A stretch of 6,035 bases of DNA, taken from NCBI GenBank assembly GCA_027310735.1, contig DAIDAH010000166.1, positions 1 through 6,035 of the forward strand. The letters run 5' to 3'. The stretch's first letter is position 1, and the number at the start of each line of letters is the position of its first letter. Shown in pieces: positions 1 through 5,158 of the stretch. The translations under genes and the position numbers were made by a program. Under the pieces are notes generated by a model. It was not told the origin of the DNA and ran no database searches. It worked only from the letters and a program-made list of their open reading frames with translations. The stretch comes from Methylotenera sp. (GTDB taxonomy: Bacteria; Pseudomonadota; Gammaproteobacteria; Burkholderiales; Methylophilaceae).

Positions 1-1
1 C

Positions 2-526
2 AGCTCCCCAGAGGAACCATATAGCCAGATATATGCAACATTACTCTCAGCCATCAACAGTGCAGAAACACGCATTTTTCTAACCAACGCTTACTTCGTT
101 CCTGATCCGCAAATACTTAGCGCACTAAAAGAAGCGGTGCAGCGCGGCGTCGACGTGCGGCTGTTATTGCCCGAAAAAACGGATTCTATTTTGGTATTTT
201 ATGCATCCCGCTCTTATTACGATGAGCTGCTGGATGCCGGCGTAAAAATCTATGAACGACAAGATGCAATGCTGCATGCAAAAACTGCGCTCATAGATGG
301 TGTATGGTCCACTATAGGCTCAACCAATCTTGACTGGCGTAGCTTCACCTACAATCAGGAAATTAATGCAGTTCTACTCGGGCAAGATTTTGGTGACAAG
401 ATGCAAGCAATGTTTGAAAAGGATCTGGAGTCCTCTAAACTAGTGACGCTTGATGCATGGAGAGAACGCTCAATCAGCGTACGAATTAAAGAAAGAGCTG
501 CACGCTTGTGGGCACGGTTTTTATAA
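2..526 (+). CDS. cls: Cardiolipin synthase / phospholipase D family protein, C-terminal part (5' end outside window)
   Basis: The frame is open from base 2, so this is the last 174 residues of a longer protein, not a gene starting at the ATG at 137. Visible residues 92-109 carry a complete HKD motif, with H92, K94 and D99 followed by G106-S107-T108-N109, in HAKTALIDGVWSTIGSTN. This is the second catalytic motif of bacterial cardiolipin synthases; the first lies upstream of the window. Earlier, NAYFVPDP and GVDVRLLLP are typical of the strand preceding that site. Family members join two phosphatidyl groups to make cardiolipin at the inner membrane. The match is closest to the ClsB-like branch that lacks N-terminal membrane helices, but the missing N-terminus prevents a firm choice. 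The protein ends in a basic tail (RIKERAARLWARFL). It converges on the entericidin-type gene. Confidence 0.9.
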   Translation, partial: SSPEEPYSQIYATLLSAINSAETRIFLTNAYFVPDPQILSALKEAVQRGVDVRLLLPEKTDSILVFYASRSYYDELLDAGVKIYERQDAMLHAKTALIDGVWSTIGSTNLDWRSFTYNQEINAVLLGQDFGDKMQAMFEKDLESSKLVTLDAWRERSISVRIKERAARLWARFL

Positions 527-556
527 TAATCGATTCAGGCTTGACTCTATACAAGG

Positions 557-573
557 CAGAGCATCCCGCTCTG
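557..573. terminator. Hairpin between convergent genes, possible weak terminator
   Basis: A perfect 6-bp stem, CAGAGC / GCTCTG, with a 5-base loop (ATCCC) sits between the end of the cardiolipin synthase gene (+) and the end of the entericidin-type gene (-). Its position suits termination in both directions. Neither side has a clean T-run directly after the stem, so intrinsic termination is only an inference. Confidence 0.35.
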
Positions 574-590
574 ATATCTGGCATGAAATT

Positions 591-743
591 TTAGTTCTTA
601 TGCTCATTCGCCTCATTTTTAATTGCTTTACCGCCTGTCTCAATATCTTTGCCAGCGCCCTCTATTGTATTACAACCAATAATTGCAACAGTGCCCGCCA
701 AAAACAGTGTCATCAATATTAATGCAAAAATTCTTTTAGTCAT
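591..743 (-). CDS. Entericidin EcnA/B family small lipoprotein
   Basis: This 50-residue gene begins MTKRIFALILMTLFLAG and has a hydrophobic signal segment at residues 5-23. Cys24 lies in a lipobox-like stretch (A-I-I-G-C) and is the expected lipidation site after signal peptidase II cleavage. The mature part, CNTIEGAGKDIETGGKAIK, matches the entericidin pattern C-N-T-x-x-G-x-G-K-D-I. Entericidins are tiny outer-membrane or periplasmic lipoproteins; in E. coli the ecnA/ecnB pair was described as an antidote/toxin locus for envelope lysis, but most homologues are uncharacterised. The start is supported by a GGAG sequence (plus-strand CTCC at 751-754) seven bases upstream of the ATG. It lies downstream of the BON gene on the same strand, with a terminator between them, so it probably has its own promoter. 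Only one member is visible, so an antidote/toxin pair is not shown here. Confidence 0.88.
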   Translation of the reverse strand: MTKRIFALILMTLFLAGTVAIIGCNTIEGAGKDIETGGKAIKNEANEHKN

Positions 744-777
744 GATCAATCTCCAATCTTAAAAAATAAATAAAAAT

Positions 778-803
778 CGACACTCAAACTATCTTAAGTG
801 TCG
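778..803 (-). terminator. Rho-independent terminator after the BON/EF-hand gene
   Basis: Read on the minus strand, a 7-bp perfect stem CGACACT / AGTGTCG with a 12-base loop is followed by ATTTTTATTTATTTTTT. It lies 84 bases beyond the stop of the BON-domain gene and just upstream of the entericidin-type start. It should end BON transcription; the entericidin promoter would then have to lie between or within these sequences. Confidence 0.65.
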
Positions 804-886
804 TAAGAACTCATCATGGTTAGGGAGCCAGCTGAATAAGAATGCAGAAATTTAACTGAATACTTATTTATTAGCCCCTATGTAGA

Positions 887-1402
887 TTAATCTTTGTTCA
901 ATACCAAGCTATTTTTAACTGAAATGACACCTTCAGTCTCAGACGCTATTTTTCCGGCTTGCTGGATTTGATTTTCAGTTTCAACGAATCCGCTTAATAG
1001 CACAATGCCTTGATGCGTTTTAACGCCTACTTTGAGACTTTTCAAACCTTCATCTTTTAACAAACTACCTTTCACTTTTGAAGTGATCACACTGTCACTT
1101 ACGATACGCTTAACATTTTTTTGCTCAGCTTGTGTTTTGTAATCCGTGTACTCCTGCTGATCAAGGCTGCCGTCATTATTTTTATCGGCAACAGAAAAGT
1201 GCTTAGAAAAAAGTTTTTCTTTTTTTGCTTCTAATTTAGTCAGTAGGCCATTATTGTCAATATCCAGTGCTTTGAATGATGTTGTGTAGGGCGTTTGATT
1301 AACCTCATCCAAATTATCCAAAGCAAAAGCTTGCGAACTAGCTGAACTTACAAGCATCGCGGTCATCAGCAACGTCAATTTAAAGTGTGTGTTATTTTTC
1401 AT
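887..1402 (-). CDS. Secreted EF-hand and BON domain protein
   Basis: The 171-residue protein starts with a signal peptide (MKNNTHFK, then a hydrophobic stretch, likely cleaved after AFA at about residue 27), so it should be periplasmic. Two EF-hand loops follow. The first is DIDNNGLLTKLE at 47-58, with D47, D49, N51, G52 and E58 as ligands. The second is DKNNDGSLDQQE at 73-84, with D73, N75, D77 and E84. Both look competent for calcium. A BON domain covers about residues 102-168, with the typical SKVKGSLLKD, VKTHQGIVLLSG and SVKNSLVL segments. BON domains, as in OsmY, are thought to bind phospholipid or envelope surfaces. An AGGAA (plus-strand 1409-1413) lies six bases before the ATG and supports the start. 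A calcium-responsive envelope protein is my inference; no ligand or partner is visible. Confidence 0.88.
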   Translation of the reverse strand: MKNNTHFKLTLLMTAMLVSSASSQAFALDNLDEVNQTPYTTSFKALDIDNNGLLTKLEAKKEKLFSKHFSVADKNNDGSLDQQEYTDYKTQAEQKNVKRIVSDSVITSKVKGSLLKDEGLKSLKVGVKTHQGIVLLSGFVETENQIQQAGKIASETEGVISVKNSLVLNKD

Positions 1403-1615
1403 GGTAATTTCCTATATGTAATATAAAAATGAACTACAACGAAGAATATGCGGGAGAGACTCACCAAGTCTGTACGCTAAGCAACATAACAAACTGCTTA
1501 AGCGTTAGACACAGAAGCCTACCTGCCACTAAATAACGCTTAAACAAGCGAGTACAGACCATGTAGAATGCTGAGTAATAGCAACAACATTACCGAAAGC
1601 CTTGAGTTCAGCCGT
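1403..1615. other. Intergenic tract without a gene, rich in dyad symmetry
   Basis: No reading frame here looks like a real protein. The tract holds the upstream region of the BON gene (AT-rich next to its start), a small hairpin AGACT / AGTCT at 1457-1471, and the larger nested inverted repeats listed separately. It ends at the trmL-like fragment. Confidence 0.6.
1468..1559. repeat. Nested inverted repeats, 92 bp, with an attC-like hairpin in the left half
   Basis: The outer arms GTCTGTAC (1468-1475) and GTACAGAC (1552-1559) are perfect 8-bp complements. The inner arms TTAAGCGTTA (1498-1507) and TAACGCTTAA (1534-1543) are perfect 10-bp complements. Separately, 1468-1511 can fold by itself: GTCT...GC-TAAGCA pairs with TGCTTA-A-GC...AGAC around an 11-base loop, leaving an unpaired A. 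That half ends in GTTAGAC, which fits the GTTRRRY core box of integron attC sites, but the opposite box (GTCTGTAC) does not fit RYYYAAC. A recombination-site relic, a small repeat element or a regulatory structure for the BON gene are all possible. Confidence 0.6.
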
Positions 1616-1690
1616 ATGTTTACCATTGTTCTATTTGAACCGGAAATCCCGCCCAATACGGGCAAAATAAATACCCGTAATAAATGTTAA
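1616..1690 (+). pseudogene. trmL: 5' fragment of trmL-like tRNA (cytidine/uridine-34 2'-O)-methyltransferase gene
   Basis: The 24-residue frame begins MFTIVLFEPEIPPNTG, which is the highly conserved N-terminus of the SPOUT methyltransferase TrmL, where it is normally followed by N-I-I-R-L-C-A-N-T-G. Here the resemblance fades after codon 16-18 (GKINTRNKC, then stop). Full-length TrmL has about 155 residues and carries the SAM-binding knot at its C-terminus, so this fragment cannot be active. The working enzyme 2'-O-methylates the wobble base of certain leucine tRNAs. No convincing ribosome binding site precedes the ATG. The rest of the gene is not in the window. It is either the scar of a gene broken by an integrating element or a duplicated 5' end carried by one; an intact copy elsewhere is likely but cannot be seen. 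Confidence 0.8.
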
Positions 1691-1743
1691 AATCGTTAGT
1701 AGTGATGTTTTCATTCTTTAATTTAATCAGTAAGATATGGCTA

Positions 1744-1749
1744 TATAAT
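1744..1749 (+). promoter_or_regulatory. Possible -10 box for the truncated recombinase-like gene
   Basis: TATAAT matches the sigma-70 -10 consensus exactly and ends 17 bases before the ATG at 1767. The -35 region is weak (AT-rich ATTTAA near 1721-1726). The leader would be only about ten bases, just enough for the AGTAGG ribosome binding site. In such an AT-rich tract, chance matches are common. Confidence 0.35.
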
Positions 1750-1766
1750 TAATTTAGTAGGTATTT

Positions 1767-2183
1767 ATGGAGCGGATTATTCTGCGTGACATAAGTCTTG
1801 AAAAATCACAGCTTGAGAAGCTGCATATTTTTCTGGATGACTCTGGCAACATTATCACTCTGCCCTTACTATGGGCAATACATCTTGCACTTACAGGATG
1901 CATTTACAAGTGGGAAAGTCGCGGTCTTTTTAAAAGTTATCGGGGCAGAATTGGCTACCAAAAAGCTATACATACTGAGAAGTTATTTAATATGTTTCCT
2001 GCTCTTGAAAACACAATAGAAAATTATATCGGTCACTTTTTCCAGTTCCTAAGATATATTAATGAATCACACAAAATCCATAACACTCCTTCTGTACACA
2101 ATACCGAATTAATAAACAGTAGCTTCATCAATGAATATCTAAATAATACACTCGCAACAAGACTGTCTGTTGAATTGCATTAA
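1767..2183 (+). pseudogene. N-terminal fragment of a probable tyrosine recombinase, truncated by IS21
   Basis: Residues 1-133 are host sequence; the last codons (VELH and the stop) come from the IS end. The start is supported by AGTAGG five to eight bases upstream. The segment IENYIGHFFQFLRYIN (84-99) and FINEYLNNTL (120-129) resemble the helical core-binding (SAM-like) domain of phage-type integrases, and LPLLWAIHLALTG (32-44) suits the N-terminal part of large site-specific recombinases from mobile elements. The catalytic domain (R...H-x-x-R...Y) would follow and is gone, so the product cannot recombine DNA. Recognition is from sequence character only, with no catalytic residue visible, so the family call is moderate. 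The AT-rich composition differs from the istA/istB genes beside it. Confidence 0.5.
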
Positions 2184-2220
2184 TAACTGACCCACCAATT
2201 GCATTTAAAATTGACCCACC
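2173..2220. repeat. Left-end tandem terminal repeats of the IS21 element
   Basis: Two 24-bp units lie directly head to tail at 2173-2196 and 2197-2220. Both begin AATTGCATT and end TGACCCACC. The same unit appears inverted at the right end. In IS21 elements such multiple terminal repeats are binding sites for the IstA transposase. Confidence 0.85.
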
Positions 2221-2244
2221 CTTAGCTGTTAATTTAGCATAAAT

Positions 2245-3018
2245 CTATTGGGTTGGTATCCTGATGTTTCTCTCCTTTTGACTGTTCGCAGTACTGTGTT
2301 TATAACGGAAACTATCATTGCCTGTTTCAACAATATGGCATCGATGCGTTAAGCGATCTAATAATGCTGTTGTCATCTTTTGATCTCCAAAGACATTACC
2401 CCATTCAGCAAAGCCTAAATTAGTCGTGATGATGACGCTGGTATGTTCATACAACTTACTCAGTAGATGAAACAACAAAGCACCACCAGCTTGGCTAAAG
2501 GGCAAATATCCCAGTTCATCTAAAATCACTAGATCCACATACATCAACCGAAACGCTAGTTGTCCTTGTTTGCCAGCAGCTTTCTCTAACTCTAATGTGT
2601 TGACCAGTTCAATCGTAGAGAAGAAACGCACACGTTTTAGATGATGCTCAATCGCCTGTACGCCAATGGCTGTGGCTAGGTGGGTTTTACCTGTACCAGG
2701 ACCGCCAATGAGTACCACATTCTGCGCATCATCAATAAAAGCACATCGATGTAACTGCTTAATTAATGGTTCGTTGGCTGTACTCTGACTAAAGTCAAAG
2801 CCAGTTAAATCTCGATAAACTGGAAACTTGGCAATCTTGACTTGATAGTTAATCGAACGTATCTCTCGTTCTGCTATTTCAGCTTTCAACAGGCTGCCCA
2901 ATATGAGTTGAGCTGATTCGTAACTAGGTACGCCTTGTTGATGAAGCTCATCTGCAGCCTGTGCCATGCCATACAGCTTTAATCCTTTTAAAGTGGTCAT
3001 CATCACATCATGCTGCAT
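2245..3018 (-). CDS. istB: IS21 helper ATPase IstB
   Basis: This 257-residue AAA+ ATPase has a Walker A motif GPGTGKT at 106-112 (K111), a Walker B motif VDLVILDE at 161-168 (D167, E168), a sensor-like IITTN at 196-200, and a likely arginine finger in LLDRLTHR near R222. The N-terminal helical region (1-100) is the IstB-specific part related to the DnaC/DnaA loader family. IstB forms ATP-dependent oligomers on target DNA and stimulates IstA in transposition. The start overlaps the istA stop by 11 bases. It is preceded by a strong AGGGAGGTG ribosome binding site inside istA, so the two are translationally linked. Length and motifs are complete; no damage is seen. Confidence 0.95.
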   Translation of the reverse strand: MQHDVMMTTLKGLKLYGMAQAADELHQQGVPSYESAQLILGSLLKAEIAEREIRSINYQVKIAKFPVYRDLTGFDFSQSTANEPLIKQLHRCAFIDDAQNVVLIGGPGTGKTHLATAIGVQAIEHHLKRVRFFSTIELVNTLELEKAAGKQGQLAFRLMYVDLVILDELGYLPFSQAGGALLFHLLSKLYEHTSVIITTNLGFAEWGNVFGDQKMTTALLDRLTHRCHIVETGNDSFRYKHSTANSQKERNIRIPTQ

Positions 3019-4549
3019 GACGCACCTCCCTTAAGCCATCGTAGCGTTTAACATTCGCGACAGGTTCTTCATTCAATGATAAGCGTTGTGGCGTATCTGC
3101 TAATGGCGGTAGCGCAGGACTAATCATTCGCCTTAATATATTGAGGATGTTCGGTTTAGACGCTACGCCTAATGCCAATGACTCTTCAATCGCAGCGAGT
3201 ACTAGTGACTCATCATAATGCAACACCAGCGATAGCACTTCGACCATCTCCCTATCACCGCCAGCTCTTGTTAACAGCTTTGTTTGCAGTTGCTTGAATG
3301 CCTCAGGCAATGCCGTAAATGGTGCGCCATTACGTAAGGCACCAGGTTTACGCTGCAATACACTCAAGTAGTGCTGCCATTCATAACAAGTTACGCTACT
3401 GCGATGATGGCGATTGATGATGCGTTTGTGTTCAGCAATGACAGCCATTTCTGCGACCATGGTTAAGTGATCTGCATAGACACGTAAACTCACATGCCGA
3501 TTAGCAAAAGAGGCAGGCACACTGTAACGATTACGTTCAAAGTTGACTAAGCAAGTCGGTGTGACTCGCTTGGTGTATTCCACAAAGCCATCAAAGGATT
3601 GAGGCACGGGCATCAAGGTCGGCTGCTCCAACTGCCACACAGCAGCAATGGTTTGTTGACGATCTTCTGGATGGGTTATTTGCTGCCATAAGGCCATACA
3701 ACGTTCAGTCAGCCAATCGTTCAGCGCTTCCAAACTGGTAAATGGTGGCGCTTGATGCCACAGCCGATGTCGTGCATCCTGCACATTCTTCTCAACTTGG
3801 CCTTTCTCCCAACCAGAGGCTGGATTGCAGAACTCAGCTTCAAACAGGTAATGACTGGTCATGGCTTTAAATCTTGCATTGACGGTGCGTTGTTTGCCGC
3901 GGCCAACCTTATCGACTGCGGTGCGCATGTTGTCGTAGATTCCGCGCTTGGGAACGCCACCTAAACATAGAAAGGCGTGATGATGTGCATCGAACAACAT
4001 CTCATGGGTTTGTAGTGGATAAGCCCGCAAGTAAAAGGCGCGGCTATGAGCGAGTTTGAAATGTGCGATTTGCAGTTTGACACGTTCATTAGCGATGACT
4101 GCCCAGTCTTCACTCCAGTCGAACTGGAAGGCCTCACCAGGCGCAAAGGTAAGTGGAATGAAAGCACCACGACCGATGGTGCCAGCCAATTGCTGTTGAT
4201 GCAGTCGCCATTTCTTGGCATAGGCAACCACGCGGTCATAAGAGCCAAGATAACCCAGCTTGACTAAGTCATGATAGAGCTGCTTTACGCTACGACGTTC
4301 CTTACGCCCACGATTGGATTCGGTTTTAAGCCACTGCTGCAGCTTGTCTAGATAGGGACTTAATTTACTGACACGTCCATTCCCCATATATTGAGGAGTA
4401 ACGATGTCATTGCGCAGGTATTTCTTGATGGTGTTGCGAGATAAGCCTGTCCTTTTAGCAATCTCACGAATCGACATTTGATCACGCAAATGCCAGCGTC
4501 TGATTACACTTAATAGTTCCACGGTGATCACTCCCATTCTCCTGCTCAT
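3008..4549 (-). CDS. istA: IS21 transposase IstA (DDE recombinase)
   Basis: The 513-residue transposase has an N-terminal helix-turn-helix at about 26-46 (MSIREIAKRTGLSRNTIKKY) that should bind the terminal repeats. It is followed by a linker and an RNase H-like catalytic core. The acidic triad is visible: D144 in FQFDWSED, D206 in GIYDNMRT and E253 in KGQVEKN. The C-terminal part (from about 330, RNRYSVPASFANRHVSLRVY) is the beta-barrel-like region usual for IstA. It cuts and joins the IS ends with IstB as helper. The ATG at 4549 lacks a ribosome binding site and sits in a hairpin. A GTG at 4531 has AGGAG (plus-strand 4539-4543) seven bases upstream and would give MITVELLSVIRRWH, so it may be the true start. 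Confidence 0.95.
   Translation of the reverse strand: MSRRMGVITVELLSVIRRWHLRDQMSIREIAKRTGLSRNTIKKYLRNDIVTPQYMGNGRVSKLSPYLDKLQQWLKTESNRGRKERRSVKQLYHDLVKLGYLGSYDRVVAYAKKWRLHQQQLAGTIGRGAFIPLTFAPGEAFQFDWSEDWAVIANERVKLQIAHFKLAHSRAFYLRAYPLQTHEMLFDAHHHAFLCLGGVPKRGIYDNMRTAVDKVGRGKQRTVNARFKAMTSHYLFEAEFCNPASGWEKGQVEKNVQDARHRLWHQAPPFTSLEALNDWLTERCMALWQQITHPEDRQQTIAAVWQLEQPTLMPVPQSFDGFVEYTKRVTPTCLVNFERNRYSVPASFANRHVSLRVYADHLTMVAEMAVIAEHKRIINRHHRSSVTCYEWQHYLSVLQRKPGALRNGAPFTALPEAFKQLQTKLLTRAGGDREMVEVLSLVLHYDESLVLAAIEESLALGVASKPNILNILRRMISPALPPLADTPQRLSLNEEPVANVKRYDGLREVRHAA
3023..3032 (-). promoter_or_regulatory. Strong ribosome binding site of istB within the end of istA
   Basis: Read on the minus strand, AAGGGAGGTG lies four bases before the istB ATG (six from the GGAGG core). 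It fixes the istB start despite the 11-base overlap with istA. Confidence 0.8.
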
Positions 4550-4560
4550 AGGTTGAGCAG
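4542..4560 (-). promoter_or_regulatory. Hairpin covering the istA start region
   Basis: Perfect 7-bp arms CTGCTCA and TGAGCAG flank a 5-base loop. In mRNA entering from outside the IS, this would cover the ATG at 4549 and part of the AGGAG site, so it could limit transposase synthesis from read-through transcripts. The regulatory role is inferred. Confidence 0.5.
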
Positions 4561-4573
4561 AATAGTATCGGTA

Positions 4574-4631
4574 CGTGGGTCAATTTCTAGTGCAATTTAT
4601 ATCGCTAGGTGGGTCAATTCTGAGTGCAATT
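4574..4631. repeat. Right-end terminal repeats of the IS21 element
   Basis: Two 24-bp units at 4574-4597 and 4608-4631 (spaced by 10 bp) are the inverted counterparts of the left-end units, with conserved ends GTGGGTCAATT and GTGCAATT. They lie directly upstream of istA, so IstA binding here could also repress its own transcription. Confidence 0.85.
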
Positions 4632-4736
4632 CAACAATCTGTAGATAGTTGCCTGTGAAAGGCTGGTGATTTCAATGACTTGTTTGATTTTCAGAATAAC
4701 ATCTCTGATTGATATTTCTTGATTTGGATAGTCCAT
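4614..4736 (-). pseudogene. alpA: AlpA-family helix-turn-helix regulator, truncated by IS21
   Basis: Host-derived residues 1-33 read MDYPNQEISIRDVILKIKQ and continue VIEITSLSQATIYRLL. The K-Q-V-I-E-I-T-x-L-S-x-x-T-I-Y-R-L stretch (18-34) is the helix-turn-helix of AlpA-type regulators of prophages and integrative elements, normally followed by a wing and the R-W-x-x-x-D-I-x-x-W segment, which is missing. The final codons and the stop at 4614 lie inside the IS. AlpA in E. coli activates excision of the cryptic prophage CP4-57 by raising expression of an excision gene. Intact members have about 65-90 residues. The product here would keep the recognition helix but is probably inactive. Confidence 0.75.
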
Positions 4737-4804
4737 TTTATTGCTCTCTTTTTACTTTAAAGAAGAGCAGTTCGGTTAGAGTGTACGAAGTGTTGTCTCT
4801 ACTA

Positions 4805-4975
4805 CCTTGATAAGAATCTTTGGGAAACTCTTATCTTCTGGACTTAGGCTTGCCTCCAGCGGCAGGGACTTCTCGGAAGCTCGTATTCCCTACGTCCGGT
4901 ATCACTTAATACTTCACAGCTAAGTAAGTACCCTCCGATGGCCTTCAAGATTTGACTGCAAGAGCCTCGTCAACG
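4805..4975 (-). ncRNA. Candidate int-alpA-type structured RNA upstream of alpA
   Basis: This stretch is non-coding on both strands but dense in hairpins. In plus-strand coordinates these are GATAAGA/TCTTATC (4809-4815 with 4829-4835), TGCC/GGCA (4851-4854 with 4861-4864), AGGGA/TCCCT (4864-4868 with 4887-4891) beside CTTC/GAAG (4869-4872 with 4876-4879), TACTT/AAGTA (4910-4914 with 4922-4926), and TTGAC/GTCAA (4952-4956 with 4969-4973). It is more GC-rich than the AT-rich flanks. It lies on the alpA strand, between the tRNA-side end of the element and alpA, exactly where the int-alpA motif (a published computationally found RNA between integrase and alpA genes) is expected. I infer identity from context and fold potential, not from a covariance match. 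Ends are approximate. Confidence 0.5.
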
Positions 4976-5076
4976 CGGTTTAGATATCAAACATTTAAGT
5001 GTTAACGTTAATTTACACGAATAAGAACCCATTAGTCAACATGATAACGAATGATAATGCTTATTTAACCAAATGC
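4976..5076. other. AT-rich non-coding remnant where an integrase gene would be expected
   Basis: All frames are broken by stops within a few dozen codons and none shows recombinase motifs. In related layouts an integrase gene lies between the tRNA and the RNA/alpA pair; here only about 100 AT-rich bases remain, so the gene seems deleted or lies in another part of the element. Confidence 0.5.
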
Positions 5077-5100
5077 AAAAGTGTCGCCAAAAGTGTCGCC
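5077..5100. repeat. Tandem 12-bp direct repeat next to tRNA-Pro
   Basis: AAAAGTGTCGCC occurs twice in immediate succession (5077-5088 and 5089-5100), about 60 bp from the tRNA 3' end. Short direct repeats at this position often serve as arm-type integrase or excisionase sites; here that is an inference from location. Confidence 0.7.
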
Positions 5101-5110
5101 ATAAATGAAA

Positions 5111-5132
5111 AAAGCCACTTTTAAGTGGCTTT
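5111..5132 (-). terminator. Rho-independent terminator of the ihfA-merR-tRNA-Pro unit
   Basis: A perfect 10-bp stem AAAGCCACTT / AAGTGGCTTT has a 2-base spacing (loop effectively 4 bases after opening the last pair). On the minus strand it is followed by TTTTTTC, a good T-run, 27 bases after the tRNA CCA end. On the plus strand it is followed by AATTTCTT, so some bidirectional activity is possible. Confidence 0.85.
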
Positions 5133-5158
5133 AATTTCTTGTAACTACTTGATTTTAT

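Larger units (their letters stand above)
2168..4636 (-). mobile_element. Complete IS21-family insertion sequence (istA-istB)
   Basis: The 2469-bp element is bounded by perfect 12-bp inverted ends, TGTTGAATTGCA at 2168-2179 and its complement at 4625-4636. It starts with TG and ends with CA, and the match stops exactly at these bases on both sides. Size, two overlapping genes in the order istA-istB, and multiple terminal repeats are all IS21-family traits. Both genes are full length without frameshift, so the copy may be active. No direct repeat of 4-8 bp abuts the two ends; TCTGT occurs at 2166-2170 and 4638-4642 but is out of register with the ends. The left end interrupts a recombinase-like gene and the right end interrupts alpA. 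Confidence 0.93.

Noticed and set aside
450..722. 90-residue plus-strand frame overlapping the cardiolipin synthase end
   Set aside because: It begins inside the cls gene in another frame, and its second half is antisense to the convincing entericidin-type gene. No protein-like features.
1468..1511. Calling a definite integron attC site
   Set aside because: Only one core box fits, the hairpin is shorter than usual, and there is no cassette gene or integron integrase in the window.
1798..2019. 73-residue plus-strand frame inside the recombinase-like fragment
   Set aside because: An out-of-frame shadow with no ribosome binding site, within a frame that has a better start and promoter-like site.
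3752..4267. Several frames of 70-95 residues on both strands within istA
   Set aside because: All overlap the full-length istA reading frame and have no family character of their own.
2166..4642. TCTGT on both sides of the IS as target duplication
   Set aside because: The left copy overlaps the inverted repeat while the right copy lies outside it by one base, so the ends would not be symmetric.
5077..5100. CRISPR array
   Set aside because: Only two 12-bp units in direct contact, with no spacers and no cas genes.
5059..5102. Minus-strand mini-frame MATLLATLLHLVK across the tandem repeat, and the plus-strand frame ending KSVAKSVAINEKSHF
   Set aside because: Both are produced by the 12-bp tandem repeat and end at once. 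They might be integrase remnants, but nothing recognisable supports it.
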